NCBI GenBank assembly: GCA_038232935.1
Contig: JBBSMX010000040.1
Location: forward strand, 1 to 29,390
DNA length: 29,390 nucleotides
DNA from: JBBSMX01 sp038232935
GTDB lineage: Bacteria > Bacteroidota > Rhodothermia > Rhodothermales > JANQRZ01
Direction of reading: 5' to 3'
Of this stretch, positions 7,090 to 14,589 are shown piece by piece; the stretch's first letter is position 1; each line of letters begins with the position of its first letter. The position numbers and the translations under genes are program-made. A model generated the notes under the pieces. It ran no database searches, had not been told where the DNA came from, and worked only from the letters and a program-made list of their open reading frames with translations.

Positions 7090-8028
7090 GTGCCCCTGCC
7101 GCCTTCGCTCCTCCGCACCGGCCGCATCGCCGTCGCCGCCCCCGCGAGCGCCCCGCTCGACGACGCCCCCTACCGGGCCGGGCTCGCCGCCCTCCGCGCC
7201 CGCGGGCTGACCGTCGAGACGCCGCGCGCGACGTTCGCCGAGCACGGATTCCTCGCCGGCCCCGACGCCGACCGACTCAATGAGTTCAACGTGCTCCTCC
7301 GCCGCGACGACCTCGACGCCATCTTCTGCGTGCGCGGCGGCTACGGCACGCTCCGCCTCCTCCCCGACCTCGACTACGCCGCCGCCCGCGCCCACCCCAA
7401 GCTCGTCGTCGGCTACAGCGACATCACGGCGCTCCAGTTCGCTCTGTACGCGCGCGCCGGGCTCCCCAGCCTCAGCGGCCCTATGGTCGCCCCCGACTGG
7501 CCTGCCCTCGACGCGGCGAGCGAAGCCCAGCTCTGGCGGCTAGCCGGAGGCGAGGCCCCCGTCGAAATCCTCGGACCCGGAGGCGAGCGGCTCGACGGCG
7601 TCCGGTCCGGGCGGGCCCAGGGGACGCTGCTCGGCGGCAACCTCACGATGATCGCGGCGCTCGTCGGCACGCCGTATCTGCCCGACCTCGACGGGGCGAT
7701 CCTGTTCCTCGAAGAGATTGGCGAGCCGCCGTACCGGATCGACCGGCTGTTCGCGCAGCTCCGGCTGGCGGGGATATTGGACCGGCTCGGCGGCCTCGTG
7801 CTCGGCGGGTTCACCGGAGCCGAGCCGCCGCCGAACCGCCCGAGCCTCTCGCTCGACGCCGTGCTCGACCACTACACTGCCGCGCTCCCCTGCCCCGTCG
7901 CCCGCAATCTCACGTATGGCCACTTCAACCCCAAGAGCACCCTCCCCGTCGGCGTCCACGCCCGGCTGGAGGTCGAGGGTGACGCAGCGGCCCTCACCGT
8001 GCTCGATCCGGTTACTGACCGTGCTTGA
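7090..8028 (+). CDS. ldcA: Muramoyltetrapeptide (LD-) carboxypeptidase, S66 family
   Basis: S66 enzymes remove the terminal D-alanine from murein tetrapeptides during cytoplasmic peptidoglycan recycling; some relatives cleave microcin-type conjugates. The catalytic Ser-Glu-His set is visible: Ser110 in VVGYSDIT, Glu208 in LFLEEIGEPPYRIDR and His278 in LTYGHFNPKSTLPVG. The Gly-rich FCVRGGYGTLRLLPDLD (79-95) is also typical. The GTG at 7090 gives 312 residues and the N-terminus MPLPPSLLRTGRIAVAAPAS, which fits the family pattern 'P..L..GD.I.IVAPAS'. An in-frame GTG at 7051 is the alternative. There is no signal peptide, as expected for a cytoplasmic enzyme. A SemiSWEET gene follows after 4 nt. 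Confidence 0.88.
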   Translation: MPLPPSLLRTGRIAVAAPASAPLDDAPYRAGLAALRARGLTVETPRATFAEHGFLAGPDADRLNEFNVLLRRDDLDAIFCVRGGYGTLRLLPDLDYAAARAHPKLVVGYSDITALQFALYARAGLPSLSGPMVAPDWPALDAASEAQLWRLAGGEAPVEILGPGGERLDGVRSGRAQGTLLGGNLTMIAALVGTPYLPDLDGAILFLEEIGEPPYRIDRLFAQLRLAGILDRLGGLVLGGFTGAEPPPNRPSLSLDAVLDHYTAALPCPVARNLTYGHFNPKSTLPVGVHARLEVEGDAAALTVLDPVTDRA

Positions 8029-8032
8029 AGCC

Positions 8033-8299
8033 ATGTCCGCCACCACGCTGCTCGGCCTCGTAGCCGCCGTATTCACCACCGCCTCGTTCGTGCCTCAAGT
8101 CGTCAAGACGTGGCGCAGCGGCTCGTCGGAGGATCTCTCGCTCGGGATGTACGGCCTGTTCACCATCGGCATCGTCTTGTGGCTGGTGTACGGCTTCCTC
8201 ATCCGCGACCTCCCCATCATCCTCGCCAACGTCGTCACGCTCGGCCTCGTCCTCGCCGTCCTGGGACAAGCGCTCTGGCACCGGCGGACGCGCGCGTAA
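8033..8299 (+). CDS. SemiSWEET / PQ-loop family transporter
   Basis: SemiSWEETs are three-helix proteins that dimerise in the inner membrane and move sugars by facilitated diffusion. The 88-residue product fits in length and layout: hydrophobic segments near 5-25, 37-56 and 60-81. The PQ motif is in the first helix (SFVPQVVKTWRS, Pro21-Gln22), followed by the conserved SSEDLS, then GMYGLFTIGIVLWLVYG and LANVVTLGLVLAVL. The ATG at 8033 is 4 nt after the carboxypeptidase stop, so the two are likely co-transcribed. A muropeptide or sugar-recycling link is attractive but is inference. The substrate is unknown. Confidence 0.85.
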   Translation: MSATTLLGLVAAVFTTASFVPQVVKTWRSGSSEDLSLGMYGLFTIGIVLWLVYGFLIRDLPIILANVVTLGLVLAVLGQALWHRRTRA

Positions 8300-8301
8300 A
8301 T

Positions 8302-8400
8302 CCATTGGCTAATTGGGCGATTCACCGATTGAGTGATTTTTATGACCTCGCAGCGTAGAACTCAATCAGCCAATCAGCCAATCAGCCAATCAGCCAATGG
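8302..8400. repeat. Fold-back array of ATTnnnnn octamers at the purN start
   Basis: The left arm (8304-8335) reads as four 8-bp units: ATTGGCTA, ATTGGGCG, ATTCACCG and ATTGAGTG. The right arm (8360-8400) is four near-perfect CCAATCAG units in inverse orientation, ending CCAATGG. The outer ends (CCATTGGCT / AGCCAATGG) and inner ends (ATTGAGT / ACTCAAT) are complementary, so the whole can fold back. The ATG of purN (8342) is in the loop and the right arm is in the purN reading frame. A second member lies at 27558-27629 before ltaE. Confidence 0.85.
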
Positions 8401-9055
8401 CTTGCGCCTCGCCGCCTTCGCCTCCGGCGGGGGCTCGAACGTGCAGGCCATCCTCGACGCGATCACGGCCGGCACCTTGGCCGCCGAGGTCGCGCTCGTC
8501 GTGACGGACCGCGCCGGCATCGGCGTGCTCGACCGCGCGGCGCGGCACGGCATCCCGAGCGCCGTCATCCGCCCGGCCGATTTCGCGGGGAGCGAAGCCT
8601 TCGGCGAGGCGCTGCTCGAAGCACTCGAAGGCCACGGGGTGAACTTCATCGCGCTCGCGGGCTATCTCAAACACGTCCCGGCTGAGGTCGTGCGCGCGTT
8701 CCGTTACCGAATGCTCAACGTCCACCCGTCGCTGCTGCCGGCGTTCGGCGGGCCGGGGTTCTACGGGCGGCGCGTCCACGAGGCCGCCCTCGCCTACGGC
8801 GTCCGCTGGAGCGGGGCGACAATCCACCTCGTCGACGAGGCGTACGACACCGGCCCGATCGTGCTGCAAGAGCCTGTCCCCGTCCATGCCGACGACACGC
8901 CCGAGACGCTCGCCGCCCGCGTGCTCGAGGTCGAGCACCGGCTCTATCCCGAAGCACTTCGCCTCTTCGCTGACGGCTGCGTCCGCATCGACGGCCGCCG
9001 CGTGTTGATTTCAGACTCCCGACCCCCGACCCTCGACCCTCGACCCCAAACATGA
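8342..9055 (+). CDS. purN: Phosphoribosylglycinamide formyltransferase (GART)
   Basis: PurN transfers a formyl group from 10-formyl-THF to GAR, the third step of purine synthesis. Phosphate-loop residues FASGGGSN (26-33), the catalytic set NVHPSLLPAFGG (Asn127, His129) and EAYDTGPIVLQ (Asp169) are all present. From the ATG at 8342 the product is 237 residues, longer than the usual 190-215. The excess is repeat sequence at both ends: residues about 7-20 come from the octamer array and about 225-236 from the heptamer array. A TTG at 8402 would give MRLAAFASGGGSN, a normal PurN N-terminus, so it is a serious alternative start. The stop overlaps the purH ATG (ATGA), coupling two enzymes of one pathway. 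Confidence 0.92.
   Translation: MTSQRRTQSANQPISQSANGLRLAAFASGGGSNVQAILDAITAGTLAAEVALVVTDRAGIGVLDRAARHGIPSAVIRPADFAGSEAFGEALLEALEGHGVNFIALAGYLKHVPAEVVRAFRYRMLNVHPSLLPAFGGPGFYGRRVHEAALAYGVRWSGATIHLVDEAYDTGPIVLQEPVPVHADDTPETLAARVLEVEHRLYPEALRLFADGCVRIDGRRVLISDSRPPTLDPRPQT
9014..9047 (+). repeat. Heptamer array at the purN/purH junction
   Basis: Five 7-bp units of the form GACYCYC/GACCCCN run from 9014 to 9047, ending 4 nt before the purH ATG. They encode the last dozen PurN residues. This is the same family and relative orientation as the array ahead of ftsE at 953-990. Confidence 0.8.
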
Positions 9056-10650
9056 TCTCGACCAAAGACCTGCCGCCCCCGGACGACCGCTACCCGGTTC
9101 GCCGCATCCTCCTCTCCGTCAGCGACAAGACCGGCCTCGCCGACTTCGCCCAGCGCCTCGCCGCCCTCGGCGTCGAGTTCGTCTCCACCGGTGGGACGGC
9201 GCGGACGCTCCGCGACGCCGGCCTCACCGTGTACGACGTATCCGAGGTGACGGCCTCGCCCGAGATGCTCGACGGGCGGGTGAAGACGCTCCACCCGAAG
9301 ATCCACGCCGGCCTCCTCGCCCGCCGCAACGACCGGGAGGACCTCGCTCAGCTCGCCGAGCACGGGATCGACCCCATCGACCTCGTCGTCGTGAACCTCT
9401 ACCCGTTCGCGCAGGCCGTCGCCCGAGACGGCGTCACCGATGCCACCGCCATCGAGAACGTCGACATCGGCGGGCCGACGATGGTGCGCGCGGCAGCCAA
9501 GAACTTCTTCTTCGTCGGCGTCGTGACGAGCCCGGATCAGTACGACGAGGTGGCCGAGGAGCTGGAGACCAACGACACGCACCTGTCGATGGCGACGCGG
9601 CGGCGGCTGGCCGGCGACGCCTTCGCCCACACGGCGGCCTACGACGCAGCCATCGCCGACTACTTCGAGGGCAACGTAGAGACGCAGCATGCTGCGTCTC
9701 TACCGGAGACGTTCGAAGTGGCGCTGCCGAAGGCACAGGCGCTCCGCTACGGCGAGAACCCGCACCAGGCCGCCGCGCTCTACGGCGACCCCGGCCGCGT
9801 CTTCCGGCAGCTCCACGGCAAGGACCTCTCATTCAACAACCTGCTCGACCTCACCGCCGCCCTCGCCCTCATCCGCGAGTTCGACGAAGCCGGACCGACG
9901 GTCGCCATCCTCAAGCACACGAACCCGTGCGGCGTCGGGACGGCGGGCACGCTGGAAGCGGCCTACCGAAGCGCCTTCGCCACGGATCGGCAGAGCCCGT
10001 TCGGCGGGATCGTCGTGGTGAACCGGCCGCTCGACCGGGCCACGGCCGAGGCCGTCGATGAGATCTTTACCGAGATCGTCATCGCGCCGGGCTACGAGGA
10101 GGGTGTGCTGGACCTGTTGGAGCAGAAGAAAAACCGACGCCTCCTCGAAATCCTGCCGGGCAGCGGCGGCGACCGGCTCGACGTGCGGACGGCGGCGGGT
10201 GGCCTCCTCGTGCAGGAGCAGGACCCCGGGCTCGGCACCGCCGAGGCCCTCCGCGCCCGCTGCACCGTCGCCACGAAGCGCGCGCCCTCCGACGCCGAGT
10301 GGGCCGACCTCGACTTCGCGTGGCGCGTGTGCAAGCACGTCAAGAGCAACGCCATCGTCTACGCCCGCGGCGGGGCCACCCTCGGCATCGGGGCCGGGCA
10401 GATGAGCCGGATCGACGCGAGCGAGGTCGCCGTGATGAAGTCCGAGAAGTCGGGCCTCTCGCTGGAGGGCTCGGCGCTCGCTTCCGACGCTTTCTTCCCC
10501 TTCGCCGATGGGCTTCTCGCCGCCGCCGAGGCCGGGGCGCGGGCTGTGATCCAACCCGGCGGCTCCGTCCGCGACGACGAGGTCATCGCCGCCGCCGACG
10601 AGCACGGCCTCGCGATGGTGTTTACCGGCGCTCGCCACTTCCGTCATTAA
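9052..10650 (+). CDS. purH: Bifunctional AICAR formyltransferase / IMP cyclohydrolase
   Basis: PurH carries out the last two steps to IMP. The 532-residue product has an N-terminal MGS-like cyclohydrolase domain (RRILLSVSDKTGLADFA, FVSTGGTARTL, HPKIHAGLLARR) and the AICAR transformylase domain with the Lys288-His289 pair in AILKHTNPCGVG, plus LRYGENPHQAA (231-241) and a normal C-terminus with FPFADGL and GGSVRDDEVI. Residues Val209-Leu217 are encoded by a perfect 28-bp palindrome at 9676-9703 that matches the intergenic palindromes at 2818 and 4374. It sits in the linker between the two domains, just before FEVALPKAQALRYGENP, and keeps the frame. The start overlaps the purN stop by 4 nt. Confidence 0.96.
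   Translation: MISTKDLPPPDDRYPVRRILLSVSDKTGLADFAQRLAALGVEFVSTGGTARTLRDAGLTVYDVSEVTASPEMLDGRVKTLHPKIHAGLLARRNDREDLAQLAEHGIDPIDLVVVNLYPFAQAVARDGVTDATAIENVDIGGPTMVRAAAKNFFFVGVVTSPDQYDEVAEELETNDTHLSMATRRRLAGDAFAHTAAYDAAIADYFEGNVETQHAASLPETFEVALPKAQALRYGENPHQAAALYGDPGRVFRQLHGKDLSFNNLLDLTAALALIREFDEAGPTVAILKHTNPCGVGTAGTLEAAYRSAFATDRQSPFGGIVVVNRPLDRATAEAVDEIFTEIVIAPGYEEGVLDLLEQKKNRRLLEILPGSGGDRLDVRTAAGGLLVQEQDPGLGTAEALRARCTVATKRAPSDAEWADLDFAWRVCKHVKSNAIVYARGGATLGIGAGQMSRIDASEVAVMKSEKSGLSLEGSALASDAFFPFADGLLAAAEAGARAVIQPGGSVRDDEVIAAADEHGLAMVFTGARHFRH
9676..9703. repeat. 28-bp palindromic element, copy 3, in frame inside purH
   Basis: GTAGAGACGCAGC (9676-9688), AT, then its exact reverse complement (9691-9703) make a perfect 28-bp palindrome. 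It encodes VETQHAASL within PurH. Outer arms match the intergenic copies at 2818-2845 and 4374-4401. In-frame coding copies of a palindromic repeat recall the Rickettsia palindromic elements, although the sequence is unrelated. Confidence 0.92.
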
Positions 10651-10720
10651 GACCGCTGCGCACGGCACGAAAGCTGGCCGCACTCCCTCGCACGTGCAGA
10701 TCAGAGCCGCACGGAATTAC

Positions 10721-10783
10721 TATAATCCTGCGGGATTTCCTACGTGAGGCACACCCCCGGCCCCTCATTGGAGCCTATATTGC
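10721..10783 (+). promoter_or_regulatory. Candidate promoter region of mreB
   Basis: Two candidate elements lie in the 175-nt gap. TATATTGC (10776-10783) resembles TAnnTTTG and is 42 nt before the TTG start. TATAAT (10721-10726) matches a sigma-70 type -10 box. A short hairpin (AATCC/GGATT, 10724-10737) lies between them. Which element is used cannot be told from sequence. Confidence 0.35.
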
Positions 10784-10825
10784 GCCCCGTCTCCCACCCT
10801 CCACCTCTTCGATCGCACCGCCACC

Positions 10826-11827
10826 TTGTTTAACTCCGACATCGCCATTGACCTCGGCACCGCCAACACGCTCATCTGGATCCGCGGGAAGGGGATCGTG
10901 CTCAACGAGCCCTCCATCGTCGCTATCAACCGGTCCACGAAAAAGGTAGAAGCGATCGGGATGGAAGCCCAGCTCATGCACGAGCGGACCCATAAGGAGA
11001 TCGAGACGATCCGCCCGCTGCGTGACGGCGTGATCGCCGACTTCGAGGTGGCCGAGCACCTCATCAAAGGGCTCATCCGGAAAGTCCAGCCGGGCTGGTA
11101 CAACCGGATCGGCCGGATGGTGATCTGCGTGCCGAGCGGGATCACCGAGGTCGAGAAGCGCGCCGTCCGCGACTCCGCCGAGTACGCCGGGGCCAAGAAC
11201 GTCCGCCTCATCGACGAGCCGATGGCGGCGGCCATCGGGATCGGGCTCGACGTGCGCGAGCCCGTCGGCAACATGATCGTGGACATCGGCGGGGGAACGA
11301 CCGAGATCGCCGTCATCGCGATGAATGGGATCGTCGTGGACGAGTCGATCCGTGTCGGCGGGGACGAGATCGACGCGGCCGTCGTGCAGTATTTCAAGAA
11401 GCACCACAACCTGCTGATCGGGCAGCGCACGGCCGAGCTCATCAAGTGCGAGGTCGGCAGCGCCGTCCCGCTCGACCCCGAGCTCGAGCTCTCGATCAAG
11501 GGGCGCGACCTCGTCTCCGGCGTGCCGAAGACGCGGACGGTCTCGTCCGAGGACGTGCGCGAGGCGCTCCGCGCGCCGATCGCGCAAATCGGCGCGGCGG
11601 TCATGCGCGCGCTCGAAAAGACCCCGCCAGAGCTCGGCGGCGACATCCTCGAACGCGGGATCATGCTCACCGGCGGCGGTGCCATGCTCAAAGGCATCGA
11701 CGTGATGCTGAAGGAGCGGACCGAGCTGCCGGTCTTCGTGGTCGAGGACCCGCTGACGGCCGTCGTGCGTGGCACGGGCAAGGTGCTCGAAGAGCTGGAA
11801 GACTACGAGCGCGTGCTGTCGTACTAA
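10826..11827 (+). CDS. mreB: Rod shape-determining protein MreB
   Basis: MreB is the bacterial actin that forms filaments under the inner membrane and guides the elongasome. The 333-residue product has phosphate loop 1 DLGTANTLIW (9-18), phosphate loop 2 DIGGGTTEIAVI (153-164), GVRVP-like VICVPSGITEVEKRAVRDSA (99-118) and the adenosine loop MLTGGGAMLKGID near the C-terminus. The start is a TTG at 10826: no in-frame ATG or GTG lies upstream near SDIAIDLGTANT, and this start gives a normal length. MreB of this type usually has an amphipathic N-terminal stretch; here only Phe-Asn-Ser precedes the core. mreC follows after 112 nt that contain a heptamer array. Confidence 0.96.
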   Translation: MFNSDIAIDLGTANTLIWIRGKGIVLNEPSIVAINRSTKKVEAIGMEAQLMHERTHKEIETIRPLRDGVIADFEVAEHLIKGLIRKVQPGWYNRIGRMVICVPSGITEVEKRAVRDSAEYAGAKNVRLIDEPMAAAIGIGLDVREPVGNMIVDIGGGTTEIAVIAMNGIVVDESIRVGGDEIDAAVVQYFKKHHNLLIGQRTAELIKCEVGSAVPLDPELELSIKGRDLVSGVPKTRTVSSEDVREALRAPIAQIGAAVMRALEKTPPELGGDILERGIMLTGGGAMLKGIDVMLKERTELPVFVVEDPLTAVVRGTGKVLEELEDYERVLSY

Positions 11828-11836
11828 CGGTGGGGA

Positions 11837-11881
11837 GTTCTGGGTTGGGGGTTCTGGGTTTCGTAAAAGAACCAGAAACCC
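11837..11881 (+). repeat. GTTnnnG heptamer fold-back array in the mreB/mreC gap
   Basis: Units GTTCTGG, GTTGGGG, GTTCTGG and GTTTCGT (11837-11864) are followed, after a few A residues, by AGAACCAGAAACC (11868-11880). The latter is the inverse of the same heptamers, so a stem TTCTGG(G)TT / AACCAGAA can form. No T-tract follows. It is the fold-back form of the heptamer arrays seen at other junctions. Confidence 0.7.
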
Positions 11882-11939
11882 GATAGCCCTCCCACTGAGT
11901 ACAGACCTCTTCAAACTCCCTACCCCGAACCTCTAGCCC

Positions 11940-12767
11940 ATGCTCAGCAGTCTCTGGGAACGCGCGCGCGATTACCTCCTGCTCGCGGTGCTCCTCATCG
12001 TCTCGCTCGTCGTCCTGCTCTCGCAGAACGGGCCGCTGTTCCGGTCGGCGCGGGCGCTCGCGCTCGAAGCCACCGCGCCCGTCGAGGGTACGTTTTCGAG
12101 CGCGGACCGCTACACCCGCGCCCTCAGCGAGAACGACGAGCTGCGTGCGAACAACATCGAGCTGGCAGCCGAGGTGGCCCGCCTCCGCGAGGCCCGCAGC
12201 GAGAACGAGCGGCTCCGCAAGCTGATCGCCTTCCGCGACTCCGTCAGCTTCGCGATGGTGCCCGCCCGCGTCGTGGGCAAGGACATCACGAAGCAGGACA
12301 ACCTCCTCACCATCAACGTCGGCACGAGCGACAGCGTGCGCGTCGGGATGGCCGTGATCGACGAGCGGGGGATCATCGGGAAGGTGGTGCTCACGAGCAA
12401 GGACTACGCCCTCGTGATGCCGCACCAGAACACCGACTTCCGCGTCCCGGCCCAAATCGAGCTATTAGACCGCGATGGCGTCGTCCGCTGGGACGGGACG
12501 AACTACGACCGGCTCCTGATGGAGTACGTCGTCAAGACCGAGCCCGTCGTGCGGAGCCAGCTCGTCGTCACGAGCGGGTTCAGCGGGACGTTCCCGGCCG
12601 GCATCCCGGTCGGCCGCGTGGACTCGGTGTTCGCGGCGAAGGGGCGGAACGACCTCGTCATCTACCTCAAGCCCGCCGCGCCCATCAGCTCGGTGGACTA
12701 CGTCTACGTCCTCCTCGACCAGATTTCGCCGGAGCGGGTGGAGTTGGAGAACACGTCGCTCCGGTAA
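11940..12767 (+). CDS. mreC: Rod shape-determining protein MreC
   Basis: MreC is a single-pass inner-membrane protein whose periplasmic part activates the PBP2-RodA synthase. The 275-residue product starts MLSSLWERARDYLLLAVLLIVSLVVLLSQNGPLF, giving a cytoplasmic tip and one membrane segment (about 12-28). A coiled coil follows (about 55-100, ENDELRANNIELAAEVARLREARSENERLRKLI). Then comes the double beta-barrel domain with ARVVGKDITKQDNLLTINVGTSDSVRVGMAVID, GIIGKVV and LVVTSGFSGTFPAGIPVGRVDSV. Length is normal. mreD, usually next, is absent; a PBP4-type carboxypeptidase follows instead. Confidence 0.95.
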   Translation: MLSSLWERARDYLLLAVLLIVSLVVLLSQNGPLFRSARALALEATAPVEGTFSSADRYTRALSENDELRANNIELAAEVARLREARSENERLRKLIAFRDSVSFAMVPARVVGKDITKQDNLLTINVGTSDSVRVGMAVIDERGIIGKVVLTSKDYALVMPHQNTDFRVPAQIELLDRDGVVRWDGTNYDRLLMEYVVKTEPVVRSQLVVTSGFSGTFPAGIPVGRVDSVFAAKGRNDLVIYLKPAAPISSVDYVYVLLDQISPERVELENTSLR

Positions 12768-12769
12768 GG

Positions 12770-12793
12770 GTTGGCGGTTCGCGGTTTTGGGTC
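12770..12793 (+). repeat. GTTnnnG heptamer array in the mreC/dacB gap
   Basis: Three 7-bp units (GTTGGCG, GTTCGCG, GTTTTGG) and a partial GTC start 3 nt after the mreC stop and end 18 nt before the dacB ATG. It is the same family as 11837-11881. Confidence 0.6.
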
Positions 12794-12810
12794 CTATCTC
12801 TCGACAACCG

Positions 12811-14358
12811 ATGCCTCCCTCCTTCCCCTCCGCTCTTCCGATCCTCCGCTCCTCCGCGCTCTTCCTGCTCCTCGTCCTCGCGTCGTTTCAGGGCCCGGCG
12901 CGCGCGCAGTCTACGCCGGAGGCGCTTCGTGCCGCGATCGACGCCATCATCGACGACCCCGACTTCGACGATGCGTTCTGGGGCGTCCATGTCATGGACC
13001 TCACGACGGGCGCGACGCTCTACGCCCGGAACGCGCAGAAGAACTTCGTCCCGGCCTCGAACGAGAAGCTCTTCACGACCGCCGCCGTGCTCGACGCGCT
13101 GGGGCCGGATTTCCGCTACACCACGACGCTCTACCTCGATGGGACGGTCCGCGACAGCGTGCTCACCGGCAACCTCATCGTGCGCGGTTCCGGCGACCCG
13201 ACCATCGGCGACCGGCTCTTTGCGAAGGACTACCCGCACGACGCCGACCCCACCGTCCTCTTCCACGCCTGGGCCGACTCGCTCAAGGCGCGCGGCATCA
13301 CGTCCGTCAGCGACCACGTCATCGGCGACGACGACGTCTTCGACGACACCGAGCTCGGCACGGGCTGGGCGTGGGACGACGCGCCCTCCCCCTACGCCGC
13401 CGAGATCAGCGGCCTCTCCTTCAACGAGGGCCGCGTCGTTGTGACCGCCACCGGCACGCGCACCGGCCGCCGCGCCGACCTCCGTTGGGAGCCCGGCGAC
13501 ACGGACTACGTCTACTTCATCAACAAGACGGAGACCGTCGGCTCGGGGGCGGGGGCGGACCGGGAGATCCGGCGCGAGCGGGGCGGCAACACGTTCTGGA
13601 TCGAGTCCGAGGTGCCGGCGGGGCAAAGCCTCCGGCACAGCGTCTCGGTCCACAACCCCACGCGCTACTTCGTCCACGTCCTGCGCGAGACGCTCCTCGC
13701 CGACGGCATCTACATCGACGGCGACCCGGTAGACATCGACGACTGGCAGAAGAAGCCGGACTACCGGCGGCTCATCCCCGTCGCCACCCACACGTCGAGG
13801 CCCCTTTCCGAGATCGTCGCGCTGACCAACAAGGAGAGCCAGAACCTCTACGCCGAGCACCTGCTCAAAACCCTCGGGGCCGTCCGCTGCCCGGTGAAAC
13901 GACCCGAGAGCGTGGACTGCGGGTCGGCCACGGCCGGGCTGCTCGCCGCCGCCCCTTTGTTCGAGCGCGCCGGGCTAGACGTGAAGACGATGCGGCTGCG
14001 CGATGGCTCCGGCATGTCGCCCTATAACGTGGTAGCGCCTGAGGACGTGACGGCTCTCCTCCGCACGATGTGGATCCACCCGGACCCCCGCGTCACCGAG
14101 ACCTACATCAATTCCCTCGCCATCGGCGGGGTGGACGGCACGCTGGAGGGTCGGCTCCGCTCGACCCGAACACGCGGGAACGTCCACGCCAAAACCGGCA
14201 CCGTCACCGGCGCCAAGAACATCAGCGGCTACGTCACGAGCGCCGCCGGGACCCCGCTCGCGTTCTCCCTGCTCGCCAGCAACTTCGGCACGACGGCAGG
14301 GCGCGTGGCGCGCGCGCAGGACGCCATCGTCGAGCTGCTGGCCGGCTACGGGCGATGA
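12811..14358 (+). CDS. dacB: D-alanyl-D-alanine carboxypeptidase/endopeptidase, S13 (PBP4) family
   Basis: S13 enzymes cut the terminal D-Ala or DD-crosslinks of peptidoglycan in the periplasm. The ATG at 12811 gives 515 residues opening on a signal peptide (MPPSFPSALPILRSSALFLLLVLASF, cleavage likely after ARA at 32). The three penicillin-binding motifs are present: SxxK as Ser83-x-x-Lys86 in VPASNEKLFTTAAVLDALG, the SxN-type DGSGMSPYN, and KTG at 461-463 in HAKTGTVTGAKNISGY. The long insertion after SxxK (NLIVRGSGDPTIGDR, IGDDDVFDD) is typical of PBP4. It lies in the place where mreD and pbp2 are often found, downstream of mreBC. The stop codon is inside a 23-bp tandem duplication. Confidence 0.92.
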   Translation: MPPSFPSALPILRSSALFLLLVLASFQGPARAQSTPEALRAAIDAIIDDPDFDDAFWGVHVMDLTTGATLYARNAQKNFVPASNEKLFTTAAVLDALGPDFRYTTTLYLDGTVRDSVLTGNLIVRGSGDPTIGDRLFAKDYPHDADPTVLFHAWADSLKARGITSVSDHVIGDDDVFDDTELGTGWAWDDAPSPYAAEISGLSFNEGRVVVTATGTRTGRRADLRWEPGDTDYVYFINKTETVGSGAGADREIRRERGGNTFWIESEVPAGQSLRHSVSVHNPTRYFVHVLRETLLADGIYIDGDPVDIDDWQKKPDYRRLIPVATHTSRPLSEIVALTNKESQNLYAEHLLKTLGAVRCPVKRPESVDCGSATAGLLAAAPLFERAGLDVKTMRLRDGSGMSPYNVVAPEDVTALLRTMWIHPDPRVTETYINSLAIGGVDGTLEGRLRSTRTRGNVHAKTGTVTGAKNISGYVTSAAGTPLAFSLLASNFGTTAGRVARAQDAIVELLAGYGR

Positions 14359-14398
14359 CGCTGCGATGCATAAAGCGATGACGTTGCGATGCATCAAA
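14352..14398 (+). repeat. 23-bp tandem duplication at the dacB stop
   Basis: GCGATGACGCTGCGATGCAT plus AAA (14352-14374) is followed directly by a second copy with one substitution and one inserted C (14375-14398). The first copy contains the dacB TGA. It looks like a local slippage duplication. Confidence 0.8.
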
Positions 14399-14515
14399 AC
14401 GTACGGGCGCTTCGCCTCGACGACTCGCCGCCGAGGTACACACCGTAAGCTAAACCGGGCGCACGCGGAGTCTGCGAAGACTACTTGTTGGGACCATCGC
14501 ATCAGTACGTTATCG

Positions 14516-14523
14516 TATCTTTA
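14516..14523 (+). promoter_or_regulatory. Candidate -7 element for hslV
   Basis: TATCTTTA differs from TAnnTTTG at one fixed position. It is 66 nt before the hslV ATG. Two TTG triplets at 14485-14490 are upstream at a rather long spacing (25 nt). The rest of the 231-nt gap after dacB shows no gene. Confidence 0.4.
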
Positions 14524-14589
14524 CCGCTAGGCCACCCGATTATTACTGAGTACCGGGTAGTCATTTCCCTGATCGTCTTGTCTGCTCGA

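Noticed and set aside
8302..8400. CRISPR array
   Set aside because: The repeat unit is 8 bp without unique spacers of normal length, and no cas genes are present.
10651..10825. tRNA or small RNA gene in the purH-mreB gap
   Set aside because: No cloverleaf, TTCGA-type T-loop or CCA end could be found. Only promoter-like elements and a weak 5-bp hairpin are visible.
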